Source: Taklimakanibacter deserti (GTDB taxonomy: Bacteria; Pseudomonadota; Alphaproteobacteria; Rhizobiales; Aestuariivirgaceae). Taken from it: DNA of 64,000 bases. The DNA lies in the NCBI GenBank assembly GCA_003574785.1, contig QORU01000006.1, positions 310,001 through 374,000 of the forward strand, read 5' to 3'. Below, in pieces: positions 34,434 through 44,077 of the stretch (positions are counted from its first letter, which is position 1; every line of letters starts with the position of its first letter). Below the pieces are notes generated by a model that saw only the letters and a program-made list of their open reading frames with translations, was not told the origin of the DNA and did no database searches. The position numbers and the translations under genes were made by a program.

Positions 34434-36848
34434 TCACGCGCGCATCTTGGTCCCTTTCGGATCATAGGGCGAGGCTTCGATGACGCGCGCTTGCCGCTCA
34501 ACGCCGACAATATGGGTCGAAAGCTCCGTCCCCGCCTCCGCCGCCTCCGGCTCGACCAGCGCCATGGCGAGGCTCTTGCCGACGGTGTGGCCATAGCCGC
34601 CCGAGGTGATGAAGCCGACACGGCGGCCCTTCAGCCAGATCGGCTCGAAGCCCGTCGCATCGGCATCCTCGGCGTCGATCGCGAGCGTGACGAGGCAGCG
34701 GCGCGGGCCACCGCTAGCCTTCTCCTCCAGCGCCGCGGCGCGGCCGATGAAATCGCCCTTGTCGAAGGCGATCCAGCGGTCCATGCCGGTTTCGGCGGCC
34801 GTGTAGCCCTGGGTGAATTCGCGCGACCAGATGCCGAAGCTCTTTTCGAGCCTGAGCGCATTGACGGCGTTGAAGCCATATTCGACGATGCCGAGATCCT
34901 TGCCCGCATCCAGCAATGTCCTTCTCAGCGCCCTATGCTCATTGGCGCGACAGCTGATCTCATAGCCGAGCTCGCCCACGACCGAGAGCCTGCCGACCCT
35001 GGCGCGGATCAGCCCGACATCGAGGCTGCGGCAGGCGAGGAAGCCGAAGGCCTCATGCGACACGTCCTGATGCGTCACGCGGCTGAGCAGCTCGCGCGAC
35101 CGGGGTCCGGCGAGCGAGAAGCCGACCACATCATCGGAGATGTCGCGCACCGCGACATTCTCCGCCAGATGCTGCTCGAACCAGCGCATATGCCATTGCC
35201 GCAAATAATAGGAGCCCATGATCCACCAGGTACCGTCGCCCCAGTTGAAGAGCGTGAGGTCGCCCTTGAGCTTGCCGTTCTCGCCCAGCATGGGCGCGAG
35301 CCTGGCGCGGCCGGGCTTGGGCAAGGCGCAGGCGACGAGCCGGTCGAGCCAGCTTTCGGCTCCTGCGCCTGAGACCTCGTAGCGCGAGAAGGCGCTGATA
35401 TCGAGAAGGCCGACGCCTTCGCGCACCTTGCGGCATTCCTCGCCGACGATCGCGAAGGCGCTCGAGCGCCGAAGTGTCGGGGGCTCGTCGAAGTCCTTGG
35501 GCGCGAAATAGAGCGGCACTTCCATGCCCCAGGAATTCCCCCACCGCGCGCCGGCTTCGGTCATGGCGTCATGGGCGCCCGCCGTCTTGAGCGGACGGCC
35601 GGCCGGCAATTGCTCATTGGGATAGCTCATGACGAAGCGGCGTGAATAGAACTGGCCGGTCGTCTGGCGGGTATATTCGCGGTTCGATGCGAAGTCGCCA
35701 TAGCGCGCGATGTCCATGCCAAAGACATCGGCTTCGGGCTCGCCATGAATCATCCATTCGGCGAGCGACTTGCCGACGCCGCCGCCTTGCAGGAAGCCCG
35801 CCATGACGCCGCAGGCGACCCAGTAATTGCGAACACCGCGCACCGGCCCGACCAGCGGATTGCCGTCGGGCGAGAAAGTGAAGGCGCCGTTCACCCAGCG
35901 CTTGATGCCGGCCGTCTCGAGGCAGGGATAGCGGCTGAAGCCCAGCGCCAGCTCGTCGGCGATGCGGTCCTTGTCCTCCTGGATGAGGTCGAAGCCGTAG
36001 TCCCACGGCGCCCCGTCCATGTTCCAATGCTTGTGGTTGATCTCATAGATGCCTAGCAGCATGCCCTTCTGCTCCTGGCGCATATAGGTGAAGCCTTCGA
36101 GATCGGCGACCAGCGGCAGTTCCTTGTCGAGCGCCTTCACCTCGGGGATGGTCTCGGTGACGAGATAATGATGCTCCATGGGCGAGACCGGCAGCTCGAT
36201 GCCGGCCATGCGCCCGACCTGCTTGGCCCACAGCCCTGCGGCATTGACGACATGCTCGGCGGTGATCGTGCCCTTCTCCGTCACCACGTCCCACTGCCCG
36301 TCGGGACGATGCTTGAGCTCGATCACGCGGTTGTGCTCGATCACTTCCGCGCCGCGCTTCTTCGCCGCCCTGGCATAGGCATGCACCGTGCCGGCGGGAT
36401 CGATATAGCCTTCCCTTTCGGCAAAGAGGCCGCCGATAAGGCCATCGGTATTGATGATCGGGCAGAGCTTGCGGATCTCATCGACGCCGACCAGATGGGC
36501 ATCCTCGATGCCGATCGTCTGGAAGACGCGGTAGGAGGCCTTGAGCCATTCCCAGCGTTCGGGTGCGGCAGCGATGGCGATGCCGCCCGTCATATGCATG
36601 CCGATATTCTGGCCCGATTCCTTCTCGATCTCCGACAGGAGATCGATCGTATAGGCCTGGAGCGCTGCGATATTGGGATCGGCATTGAGCGCATGGAAGC
36701 CGCCGGCCGCATGCCAGCTCGATCCCGCGGTCAGCACCTCGCGCTCGATCAGCACGAGGTCGCGCCAGCCGAATTTCGCCAGATGATAAAGGACCGAGGC
36801 GCCGACCACGCCGCCGCCGATCACCACTGCCCGATAATGCGATTTCAT
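34434..36848 (-). CDS. dimethylglycine/sarcosine dehydrogenase-like flavoprotein
   Basis: The 804-residue protein has an N-terminal FAD/DAO domain (AVVIGGGVVGASVLYHLAKFGW). H46 in the SSWHAAG motif matches the covalent-FAD His of dimethylglycine dehydrogenases. A linker domain and C-terminal GcvT folate domains follow (SVVGELGYEISCRANEHRALRR, TAAETGMDRWIAFDKGDFIGR). ATG 36848 has AGGAGA 6 nt upstream. It would demethylate dimethylglycine or a related N-methyl compound to feed sarcosine oxidase. The exact substrate is not certain. Confidence 0.85.
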   Translation of the reverse strand: MKSHYRAVVIGGGVVGASVLYHLAKFGWRDLVLIEREVLTAGSSWHAAGGFHALNADPNIAALQAYTIDLLSEIEKESGQNIGMHMTGGIAIAAAPERWEWLKASYRVFQTIGIEDAHLVGVDEIRKLCPIINTDGLIGGLFAEREGYIDPAGTVHAYARAAKKRGAEVIEHNRVIELKHRPDGQWDVVTEKGTITAEHVVNAAGLWAKQVGRMAGIELPVSPMEHHYLVTETIPEVKALDKELPLVADLEGFTYMRQEQKGMLLGIYEINHKHWNMDGAPWDYGFDLIQEDKDRIADELALGFSRYPCLETAGIKRWVNGAFTFSPDGNPLVGPVRGVRNYWVACGVMAGFLQGGGVGKSLAEWMIHGEPEADVFGMDIARYGDFASNREYTRQTTGQFYSRRFVMSYPNEQLPAGRPLKTAGAHDAMTEAGARWGNSWGMEVPLYFAPKDFDEPPTLRRSSAFAIVGEECRKVREGVGLLDISAFSRYEVSGAGAESWLDRLVACALPKPGRARLAPMLGENGKLKGDLTLFNWGDGTWWIMGSYYLRQWHMRWFEQHLAENVAVRDISDDVVGFSLAGPRSRELLSRVTHQDVSHEAFGFLACRSLDVGLIRARVGRLSVVGELGYEISCRANEHRALRRTLLDAGKDLGIVEYGFNAVNALRLEKSFGIWSREFTQGYTAAETGMDRWIAFDKGDFIGRAAALEEKASGGPRRCLVTLAIDAEDADATGFEPIWLKGRRVGFITSGGYGHTVGKSLAMALVEPEAAEAGTELSTHIVGVERQARVIEASPYDPKGTKMRA

Positions 36849-37038
36849 CCGTCTCTCCTTCACCGAACTCGGAGGCTAGAGATAATGGACACATATGTCT
36901 AGTACTCTGCTGAGCACCTGCAATATCCATAACGATAGCGGCAGGACTTAATGTACATGCTTGTCTAGTACTGAGCGATGAGCTAGCCTTGTTAGCCTTC
37001 GGTCGGGAAAGGCCGCAAAACCAAGGGAGTGAAACGAA
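36849..37038. promoter_or_regulatory. divergent control region with repeated TGTCTAGTACT element
   Basis: This 190-bp spacer separates the sarcosine operon from the ABC importer. ACATATGTCTAGTACT (36891-36906) and ACATGCTTGTCTAGTACT (36955-36972) share the 11-mer TGTCTAGTACT in the same orientation, 66 bp apart. The first contains the partial palindrome GACA-CATA-TGTC. Each copy lies near one of the two start regions, so they are good candidates for operators of the TetR regulator in the operon. Confidence 0.6.
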
Positions 37039-38718
37039 ATGAGTGACATCGCCGATGAATTCAACAAAGCTTCGCTCAATCGCCGGGAACTCTTGCGCTC
37101 CGGCAGCCTGCTTGGCCTGACGGTGCCTTTGGCCGGCGGGCTCGGCGCCGCGGCTTTGTCTAACCTCGCGGCGACGCCCGCCCAGGCGGCGGCCGGCCAG
37201 CTGGTCATCGGCGTCACCCAGGAAGCGGTGAACTTCAACCCGCTGCTCTATGTGAACACCGGCGTCGAGACCTCGGTCGAATTCATCGTCTTCGACGCGC
37301 TTTGGAAGTTCGATCCCTCAGGCAAGCTCATCGCCAATCTCGCCGCCGAGATCCCGACCGCGGAGAATGGCGGCATTTCCGCCGACGGCCTCACCTGGAC
37401 CATCAAGCTCCGCCCCGGCGTCAAGTGGCATGACGGCAAGCCCTTCTCCTCCGCCGACGTGATCTTCACCCTCGACGTCATCCGCGATCCCAAGGTGGTT
37501 GTGAGGAGCCGCAACGGCCATGAGCATGTCGAAAGCTACGAGGCGGTCGATGACAACACTGTGCGCATCAAGCTCAAGGACAGTTTTGCGCCCTATGTGG
37601 TGTCGTGGCAGAAGACCAGCATCATTCCGAAGCACATATTGAGCGGCATCGACATCAACACGGCGCCCTTCAATGTCCAGCCCATCGGCACCGGGCCCTT
37701 CAAGTTCAAGAGCCGGGTCGCCGGCAGCCATATCGAATTCGAGCCCAATCCCGACTATCACGGCGGCGCACCAAAGCTCACCTCCCTGATCCAGAAATAC
37801 GTGCCCGACCAGCAGACGCTCTATGCCCAGTTCCAGACCGGCGAGGTCGACATCTATGAGCTGCAGGGTATTCCGCCGCTGCTCTATGCCAAGGCCAAGC
37901 AGCTTCCGAACTGCAAGGTCGAGCCGAGCGCCTCGCCTTTCGTCGAGTTCATCTATTTCAACTGCGGCAAGCCGCAGTTCCAGGACAAGCGCGTGCGCAA
38001 GGCGCTCTATATGGCGATCGACAAGAAGGGCTGGATCGATGCCGTCTATTACGGCGTGCCGATCCCGAGCCTGAGCTATCTGCCGCCCAATCACTGGGCC
38101 TACAACAACAAGCTGGTCGATCCGGGCTTCGATCCTGTGAAGGCCGCGGCCCTTCTCGATGAAGCGGGCTGGAAGGTCGGCGATGACGGCGTTCGCGCCA
38201 AGGACGGCGTGCGTCTCGCTTTCACCATGTCGACCACGGCCGGCAACAAGGCGCGCGAGCAGGCGCAGCAGCTCGTCCAGCAGAACCTCAAGAAGGTCAA
38301 TGTCGAGATGACCATCAAGAACATGCCGGCCTCGGTCGTCTGGGGCGACTATACGGTCAAGAGCGAGTTCGACACGCTCATGGTCGGCTGGGATGCGCTG
38401 CTCTATCCCGATCCCGATTATGGCGACCGCATCATCAGCAAGTCGATACCGGCCAAGGGCGGCAGCGGCTCGAACTATGTCCAATACGAGAATCCCGAGA
38501 TCGACGAGCTCTGCGCCAAAGGTGTCGCGACGGTCAAGCAGGAGGACCGCAAGGCCATCTATGACCGCATCCAGGAAATCCTGCTGGAGGACCTGCCTTT
38601 CGCGCCGATCTTCGCCTATCAGACGATCGTCGGCGTGAAGGACCGTGTCGGCGGCTATGTGCTCAATCCCTATACGCCGATCAACACCTGGAATCCGGCG
38701 GATTGGACGGCGAGTTGA
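37039..38718 (+). CDS. oligopeptide-type ABC substrate-binding protein (SBP_bac_5) with Tat-like leader
   Basis: The 559-residue protein has the leader LNRRELLRSGSLLGLTVPLAGGLGAAA, a twin-arginine-like signal. A cluster C binding protein follows (GQLVIGVTQEAVNFNPLLY, WTIKLRPGVKWHDGKPFSSADVIFTLDVI). Family members bind di/oligopeptides, nickel, opines or small quaternary compounds. Divergence from the sarcosine operon suggests a methylated amine or its peptide/opine precursor, as an inference. Confidence 0.88.
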   Translation: MSDIADEFNKASLNRRELLRSGSLLGLTVPLAGGLGAAALSNLAATPAQAAAGQLVIGVTQEAVNFNPLLYVNTGVETSVEFIVFDALWKFDPSGKLIANLAAEIPTAENGGISADGLTWTIKLRPGVKWHDGKPFSSADVIFTLDVIRDPKVVVRSRNGHEHVESYEAVDDNTVRIKLKDSFAPYVVSWQKTSIIPKHILSGIDINTAPFNVQPIGTGPFKFKSRVAGSHIEFEPNPDYHGGAPKLTSLIQKYVPDQQTLYAQFQTGEVDIYELQGIPPLLYAKAKQLPNCKVEPSASPFVEFIYFNCGKPQFQDKRVRKALYMAIDKKGWIDAVYYGVPIPSLSYLPPNHWAYNNKLVDPGFDPVKAAALLDEAGWKVGDDGVRAKDGVRLAFTMSTTAGNKAREQAQQLVQQNLKKVNVEMTIKNMPASVVWGDYTVKSEFDTLMVGWDALLYPDPDYGDRIISKSIPAKGGSGSNYVQYENPEIDELCAKGVATVKQEDRKAIYDRIQEILLEDLPFAPIFAYQTIVGVKDRVGGYVLNPYTPINTWNPADWTAS

Positions 38719-38754
38719 GTTGACCTCGCCTGAGCGAAGCCAGACAATCGGGGA

Positions 38755-39711
38755 ATGGCACGCTTCCTGATCAACCGGCTCGTGCAGTCGGCGATCCTTC
38801 TGCTCGGCGTCTCGATCGTCGGCTTCGCGCTGATGCATCTGGCGCCGGGCGGACCGCTCGCGGTCTATACCTTGAACCCGACGGTGACCGCCCAGGACAT
38901 CGAGCGGATCAAGGTATTGTTCGGCCTCGATCAGCCCGTCTATGTCCAATATCTCAAATGGGCGGGCGGATTGCTCAGCGGCAATTGGGGCTACAGCTTC
39001 TTCGGCGGCCAGCAGGTGCGCGAGATCGTCCTCGACCGCCTGCCGGCAACCTTCCTGCTCATGGGCACGAGCCTCGCTCTGGCGCTGGTGATCGGCGTCG
39101 CCATCGGCACGCTGGCGGCGGTCAGGCGTAATTCGATCTTCGATTATGCGACCGCCATCGGCGCCATGATCGCGCTGTCCTTGCCGACCTTCTGGTTCGG
39201 CCTGCTCGCCATCTTCTTCTTCGCCCAGACGCTGGGCTGGTTCCCGGCGGGCAGCATGACGAGCACGGGCGGTGGCGGCTTCCTCGACCGGCTGCATCAT
39301 CTGGTGCTGCCGGTCGTCGTCCTGGCGCTGGTGCTGGTGGCGCAATGGAGCCGCTACACGCGCTCATCGATGCTCGACATTCTGGACCAGGATTTCGTGC
39401 GCACGGCGCGCGCCAAGGGGCTCAGTTCCTCGCGCGTGCTGGTGAATCACGGGCTCCGAGCCGCGCTGGTGCCGCTGGTGGCGCTCGCCGGCCTGCAATT
39501 GCCGCTGCTGGTCGGCGGCGCCTTGGTGACCGAGACCGTGTTCAGCTGGCCTGGCATGGGCCTCTTGTTCATCTCGGCGCTGAGCACCCGCGACTATCCG
39601 GTGCTCATGGCCATCCTGATGGTCGGCGCCGTCGTCGTCATCCTGGGCAATCTTCTCGCCGACATCATCATCGCCTTTGTCGATCCACGGGTGAAGCTCC
39701 ATGATGAGTGA
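38755..39711 (+). CDS. ABC permease (DppB/OppB type)
   Basis: The 318-residue membrane protein starts MARFLINRLVQSAILLLGVSIVGFALMHLAPGGP, the hallmark of DppB permeases. The ATPase-coupling loop is RTARAKGLSSSRVLVNHGLRAALVPLVAL. It follows the binding-protein gene by 36 bp and overlaps the second permease by 11 bp. Confidence 0.92.
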   Translation: MARFLINRLVQSAILLLGVSIVGFALMHLAPGGPLAVYTLNPTVTAQDIERIKVLFGLDQPVYVQYLKWAGGLLSGNWGYSFFGGQQVREIVLDRLPATFLLMGTSLALALVIGVAIGTLAAVRRNSIFDYATAIGAMIALSLPTFWFGLLAIFFFAQTLGWFPAGSMTSTGGGGFLDRLHHLVLPVVVLALVLVAQWSRYTRSSMLDILDQDFVRTARAKGLSSSRVLVNHGLRAALVPLVALAGLQLPLLVGGALVTETVFSWPGMGLLFISALSTRDYPVLMAILMVGAVVVILGNLLADIIIAFVDPRVKLHDE

Positions 39712-40585
39712 TGTGGCACTCGAGCCCCAGGCCGTAGCGCCGCCGCGCCGCGTCAGCGCCTTCCGCCGCCTGCTGCGCCATCGCCTCGCCCTCCTCGCTC
39801 TGATCGTGCTCGCGGTGCTGGTGATCGGATCGGCCGGCGCTCCGTGGCTGGCACCACATGATCCCGAAGAGCTCGACATCGCCAACCGCTATGCCCCGCC
39901 TTTGACCGAAGGCCACATCCTCGGCAGCGACGATCTCGGCCGCGACGTGCTGACCCGTCTCATGTATGCGGGCCAGATCTCGCTTTCCGTCGGCATCGCG
40001 GCGATGCTGGTCACCGTGATCGTCGGCTTCTCCGTCGGCGCCTTCGCCGCCTATTATGGCGGCTGGATCGGCGTGCTCCTGATGCGCCTGACCGACATCA
40101 TGCTGTGCTTCCCGAGCGTCTTCCTGCTGCTCTTCGTCGCCGCCTTCGTCACGCCGAGCCTCGCCTCCATGGCGCTCATGATCGGCCTCACCTGCTGGAT
40201 GGAGATCGCCCGCATCGTCTATTCGCAGATCCTGGTGTTGAAATCGGCCGACTTCATCGCCGCGGCCCGGATGATCGGCACGCCCTCCTGGCGCATCGTG
40301 CTGCGCCAGATACTGCCCAACACGCTGGCGCCGGTGCTGGTCGCGGCGACGCTCAATACGGCGAACGCCATCCTGCTCGAAAGCTATATCAGCTTCCTGG
40401 GCTACGGCATCCAGCCGCCCGCGGCGAGCTGGGGCAACATGCTGACCAACGCTCAGAGCGATTTCCAGGTCGATCCCTGGCTCGCCGTCTTCCCGGGGCT
40501 CGCCATCACGCTCGCCGTGACCAGCTTCAACTTCATCGGCGATGGCCTGCGCGATGCCCTCGATCCCCGGATCCGCGACCGATGA
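39701..40585 (+). CDS. ABC permease (DppC/OppC type)
   Basis: The 294-residue membrane protein has the DppC N-terminus ([37 protein letters not shown]). The conserved [27 protein letters not shown] and the coupling loop [26 protein letters not shown] follow. The start may be ATG 39701 or the next codon, ATG 39704. It overlaps the following ATPase gene by 4 bp. Confidence 0.92.
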   Translation: MMSDVALEPQAVAPPRRVSAFRRLLRHRLALLALIVLAVLVIGSAGAPWLAPHDPEELDIANRYAPPLTEGHILGSDDLGRDVLTRLMYAGQISLSVGIAAMLVTVIVGFSVGAFAAYYGGWIGVLLMRLTDIMLCFPSVFLLLFVAAFVTPSLASMALMIGLTCWMEIARIVYSQILVLKSADFIAAARMIGTPSWRIVLRQILPNTLAPVLVAATLNTANAILLESYISFLGYGIQPPAASWGNMLTNAQSDFQVDPWLAVFPGLAITLAVTSFNFIGDGLRDALDPRIRDR

Positions 40586-41538
40586 CGGACCGGCGCTCCG
40601 ATCCGTTGCTTAAGGTCGAGAATCTCTCCGTCGCCTTCGGACCGGCCAGGGCGGTCGACGGCATTTCCTTCGCCGTGACGCAAGGCGAGATGCTGGGCCT
40701 CGTTGGCGAATCGGGTTGCGGCAAGTCGACGACCGCGCTGGCGCTGATGCGGCTCTTGCGCGATGCGAGCCTCGGCGGGTCCGCCCGGCTCGACGGCGTC
40801 GATCTCCTGGCGCTCGATGAAGCCGCCATGCGCGAAAGGCGCGGCGCCGCGGTCGGCATGATCTTCCAGGACCCGGCGACGGCGCTCCATCCGATGATCC
40901 GGGTCGGCGACCAGATCGTCGAGGCGCTCGAGGCGCATCTCCATCTGCCGCGCGACGAGGCCCGCCGCCGCGCCATCGATCTTTTGCGCAAGGTCGGCAT
41001 TGCCGCGCCGGAGGAGCGCTTTTCCGTCTATCCGCATGAGATGTCGGGCGGCATGTGCCAGCGCGTGGTGATCGCCATGGCGATGGCCTGCTCGCCCAAG
41101 CTGCTTCTCGCCGATGAGCCGACGACGGCGCTCGATGTCACCGTGCAGGCGCAGATCCTCGATCTGTTGCGCGGCCTGGCGCGCGAGGCGGGCATGGGCG
41201 TCATCCTAATCACCCATGATCTGGGCGTCGTCGCCGGCATGACCGATCGCGTCGCCGTCATGTATGCGGGCGAGATCGTCGAGATGGCGGCGACGGAGGA
41301 ATTGTTCGCCAGGCCCGCCCATCCCTATACGCTCGGCCTGTTGCGCTCCATCCCGCAGCTCGACAGCGGCTGGGACGAGCCGGTGCCGACCATTCCGGGC
41401 AGCGTGCAAGGGGCGGAGCGCCAGACCGGATGCCGTTTCGCGCCGCGCTGTGCCAAAGCGAGCGAGGCCTGCCGCGTCCCACCGTCGCTGAGGGACATCG
41501 GCGACGGTCATTCGATCGCCTGCTGGAACGCTCCATGA
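40582..41538 (+). CDS. ABC ATP-binding protein (DppD/OppD type)
   Basis: The 318-residue ATPase has Walker [10 protein letters not shown], signature MSGGMCQRV, Walker [13 protein letters not shown] and switch His in [10 protein letters not shown]. The oligopeptide-type C-terminal domain has cysteines ([16 protein letters not shown]) like those binding [4Fe-4S] in relatives. ATG 40582 overlaps the permease stop by 4 bp. Confidence 0.92.
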   Translation: MTDRRSDPLLKVENLSVAFGPARAVDGISFAVTQGEMLGLVGESGCGKSTTALALMRLLRDASLGGSARLDGVDLLALDEAAMRERRGAAVGMIFQDPATALHPMIRVGDQIVEALEAHLHLPRDEARRRAIDLLRKVGIAAPEERFSVYPHEMSGGMCQRVVIAMAMACSPKLLLADEPTTALDVTVQAQILDLLRGLAREAGMGVILITHDLGVVAGMTDRVAVMYAGEIVEMAATEELFARPAHPYTLGLLRSIPQLDSGWDEPVPTIPGSVQGAERQTGCRFAPRCAKASEACRVPPSLRDIGDGHSIACWNAP

Positions 41539-42488
41539 CGGAAGTTCTGACCGAAGCCCGGGGCCTCGCGCGCCATTATCGCATCGGCCGGCGCGTCCTC
41601 CATGCGCTCGACGGCGTCGACCTTGCCGTCGATCGCGGCGCGACCTTGGGCCTTGTCGGCGAGTCAGGCAGCGGCAAGAGCACGCTCGGGCGCACGCTGG
41701 TCGGCCTGCAGAAGCCGACTCTCGGCAAGGTCCTGTTTGAAGGCAAGGATGTCGCCGATGCCGAGCCTTCCTTCCTCAAGCGCCTGCGCCGCGAGCGCCA
41801 GATCATCTTCCAGGATCCCTCCGGCGCGCTCAATCCGCGCATGACCATTGGCGCCACGGTGCTGGAGCATCTGAGCGTGCAAGGCTGGTCGCGCGCCGAG
41901 GCGCAGCGTCAGGCGGCAGTGGCGATCGAGCAGGCGGGGCTCTCGACCGCCTTCCTGTCGCGCTATCCGCATGAGATCTCCGGAGGCCAGCGCCAGCGCG
42001 CCGTGATCGCGCGCGCCATCAGCACGGATCCCGCCTTCATCGTGGCGGACGAGCCCGTCTCGGCGCTCGACGTCTCGACCCGCGCCCAGATCATGAATCT
42101 CTTGCGCAAGCTCCAGATGGAGCGCGGCCTGACGATGCTGTTCATCAGCCATGATCTGAGCGTGGTCGCGCATATGTGCCGCGACGTGGCGGTCATGCAT
42201 TTGGGGCGCATCGTCGAGCGCGCCCCGCGCGCCGTTTTGTTCAAGACGCCGCGCCATCCCTATACCGCGGCCCTGATGTCGGCGATCCCGATTCCCGACC
42301 CTGTCCGCGAGAAGAAGCGCACGCGCATCATCCTGAAGGGCGAGACGCCGAACCCGGCGAACAAGCCCTCGGGCTGCAGCTTCCATACGCGATGCCCGCG
42401 GGCGACGGATATCTGCCGCAGTGTCGATCCGCCGATGCGCGAGATGGGCAAGGGCCACGAGATCGCCTGCCACCATCCGCTGGAATAG
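41535..42488 (+). CDS. ABC ATP-binding protein (DppF/OppF type)
   Basis: The 317-residue ATPase has Walker A GESGSGKST, signature ISGGQRQRA, Walker B FIVADEPVSALD and switch His in ISHDLSVVAH. The C-terminal cluster region is SGCSFHTRCPRATDIC. ATG 41535 overlaps the preceding stop by 4 bp. It closes the importer operon 7 bp before the first higBA operator. Confidence 0.92.
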   Translation: MTEVLTEARGLARHYRIGRRVLHALDGVDLAVDRGATLGLVGESGSGKSTLGRTLVGLQKPTLGKVLFEGKDVADAEPSFLKRLRRERQIIFQDPSGALNPRMTIGATVLEHLSVQGWSRAEAQRQAAVAIEQAGLSTAFLSRYPHEISGGQRQRAVIARAISTDPAFIVADEPVSALDVSTRAQIMNLLRKLQMERGLTMLFISHDLSVVAHMCRDVAVMHLGRIVERAPRAVLFKTPRHPYTAALMSAIPIPDPVREKKRTRIILKGETPNPANKPSGCSFHTRCPRATDICRSVDPPMREMGKGHEIACHHPLE

Positions 42489-42495
42489 ATGCCAT

Positions 42496-42535
42496 TTGTA
42501 AACTAATAGTTGACAAAAGTAATCTATAAGATTAC
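42496..42535 (+). promoter_or_regulatory. higBA control region: two palindromes and TTGACA
   Basis: The first inverted repeat at 42496-42516 is TTGT-AACTA-A-TAGTT-ACAA with one mismatched pair. The second, GTAATC-TATAA-GATTAC (42519-42535), is perfect. TTGACA at 42510-42515 overlaps the first. A -10 at TACACA (42533-42538) would be 17 bp away; TATAAG at 42525 is too close. Two operators upstream of a toxin-first locus fit autorepression by HigA. Confidence 0.6.
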
Positions 42536-42547
42536 ACAGTGATTTTT

Positions 42548-42826
42548 GTGATTCGAAGCTGGAAATCGAAGGGCCTGAAGGAATTGAACGATACGGGGAC
42601 CACCCGTCATATTCAGAAGAATTTCCATGCTCGGATTATCCGTAGGCTTGATGCCTTGAAGGTCGCAAAGAAGCCGGAAGACATGAACTTGCCGGGTTTC
42701 GATTTTCATGGCCTGGCAGGTTTCAAACCGAAGCGATTTACGGTCCATGTGAACGGGCCATGGTGCATCACTTTCGAATTCGAGAACGGTGACGCTTATA
42801 ACGTTAACTTTGAGCAATATCACTGA
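42548..42826 (+). CDS. higB: HigB-type toxin (RelE/ParE superfamily mRNA interferase)
   Basis: The 92-residue protein starts MIRSWKSKGLKELNDTGTTRHIQ. It continues with PEDMNLPGFDFHGLAGFKPKRFTVHVNGPWCITFEFENGDAYNVNFEQYH, the HigB signature. I chose GTG 42548 because family members begin there; GTG 42539 adds three residues. It cleaves translated mRNA in the family. Local base composition is clearly AT-richer than the flanking ABC and LysR genes, suggesting acquisition. Confidence 0.88.
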   Translation: MIRSWKSKGLKELNDTGTTRHIQKNFHARIIRRLDALKVAKKPEDMNLPGFDFHGLAGFKPKRFTVHVNGPWCITFEFENGDAYNVNFEQYH

Positions 42827-42852
42827 TAGTGCTGAGACTAGGAAGCGGTCAG

Positions 42853-43149
42853 ATGACCCAGAGTAGAAAGCCCACGCATCCCGGTGCCATTCTCCGGGAA
42901 GATGTTCTCCCTGCGCTGAAGATCAGCGTTTCGGATGCAGCCGAAAAGTTGCTTATTTCTCGCCAGACGCTGCATAAAATTCTGGCTGAGAAAGGCCCCA
43001 TCACGCCGGAAATGGCTGTCAGGATTGGCAAGCTCTGCGGCAACGGCCCTGACCTCTGGCTTGGTATGCAACAGGCTGTGGACCTTTGGGAGGCTCAACA
43101 GAAACTGGCAAAAGAAGTCGAGAAAATCCCGACCCTCGAAACGGCGTAA
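42853..43149 (+). CDS. higA: HigA-type antitoxin (XRE HTH)
   Basis: The 98-residue protein has the HigA start KPTHPGAILREDVLPALKISVSDAAEKLLISRQTLHKIL and the helix-turn-helix continuing MAVRIGKLCGNGPDLWLGMQQAVDLW. ATG 42853 is chosen because AGGAAG lies 9-10 nt upstream; the frame is open to 42829. It neutralises HigB and probably binds the palindromes upstream of higB. The toxin-first gene order is typical. Confidence 0.9.
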   Translation: MTQSRKPTHPGAILREDVLPALKISVSDAAEKLLISRQTLHKILAEKGPITPEMAVRIGKLCGNGPDLWLGMQQAVDLWEAQQKLAKEVEKIPTLETA

Positions 43150-43157
43150 AGCCGCTC

Positions 43158-44069
43158 TCACTTCACCAGCCAGTCCTCATTGAGCGTATCGCGCAGTGCT
43201 TGCAACATGATCGCCGCCAGATGTTCAGCCGTGGGACCTGATTCCTTGTCGGCACGATGCAGCACGAGGCCGAGTGAGGGCAGCGGCGGCAGGCCGTGCG
43301 CTAAAGGATCCAGCACGCGCACGCCGCGCGGCAGTCCGATCGGCGTGCGCACCGTGATGCCGAGTGCCGCTGCCGTCGCCGCCCACAGGCCGCCGAGGCT
43401 CGGGCTTACGAAAGCGAGGCGCCAGGAGAGGCCATGCTTGTCGAGCTCCTGGCAGGCGATGGTCCGCAGCATGCAGGGCGCCTCGAGTGCCGCGAGCGGC
43501 AAAGGCTCATCATCGTCGCGATGCCAGACCGTCGCATCGCTGGCTGGCCCCAGCCAGCACAGCGGCACCTTGGCGATGCGCTCGACGAAAGCCGGCGCTT
43601 CGCCGCCGTCCCAGGCAAGCGCCAGATCGAGGCGGCCCGACGCGATCTTCTCGATGAGCGCGCTGTTACGCGCCACATGCCCCTCGATCCTGACCCTGGG
43701 ATGCGAGCGCGCGAAACGCCCGAGGACGTCCGGCAGCATCGCCTCGCCGAAATCCTCCTGGAGTCCTAAGCGAATCCATCCTTCCAATTCGACGCCGCGC
43801 ACGGCGCCCACCGCCTCGTCATTGAGGTCGAGCAGACGGCGGGCGTAAGAAAGCAGCGCCTCCCCGCCATTGGTCAAGGCAAGGCCCCGCCCCGATTTGC
43901 GCACCAGCGGAATGCCTGCTTGCTCCTCGAGCTTCTTCAATTGCGCGCTCACCGCCGAGGTGCAGCGGCCCAGGCGGTCGGAGGCACGGGCGAAGGAGCC
44001 AAGCTCCATGCCGGTGACGAAGCTTCGGAGCGCATCCATGTCGAGATTGGTGAAACCCACGATAATCAT
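43158..44069 (-). CDS. LysR-family transcriptional regulator
   Basis: The 303-residue protein has a LysR HTH (MDALRSFVTGMELGSFARASDRLGRCTSAVSAQLKKLEEQAGIPLVRKSGRGLALTNGG) and a substrate-binding domain (RIEGHVARNSALIEKIASGRLDLALAWDG). The start may be ATG 44069 or ATG 44039; neither has a clear ribosome-binding site. It is divergent from a tautomerase-DUF4865 pair, the usual partner arrangement for this subgroup, so it probably regulates them. Confidence 0.87.
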   Translation of the reverse strand: MIIVGFTNLDMDALRSFVTGMELGSFARASDRLGRCTSAVSAQLKKLEEQAGIPLVRKSGRGLALTNGGEALLSYARRLLDLNDEAVGAVRGVELEGWIRLGLQEDFGEAMLPDVLGRFARSHPRVRIEGHVARNSALIEKIASGRLDLALAWDGGEAPAFVERIAKVPLCWLGPASDATVWHRDDDEPLPLAALEAPCMLRTIACQELDKHGLSWRLAFVSPSLGGLWAATAAALGITVRTPIGLPRGVRVLDPLAHGLPPLPSLGLVLHRADKESGPTAEHLAAIMLQALRDTLNEDWLVK

Positions 44070-44077
44070 CCTAAAAA

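Noticed and set aside
42525..42530. TATAAG as the -10 of the higBA promoter
   Set aside because: The nearest -35 (TTGACA) is only 9 bp upstream. The hexamer is more likely the centre of the GTAATC/GATTAC operator dyad.
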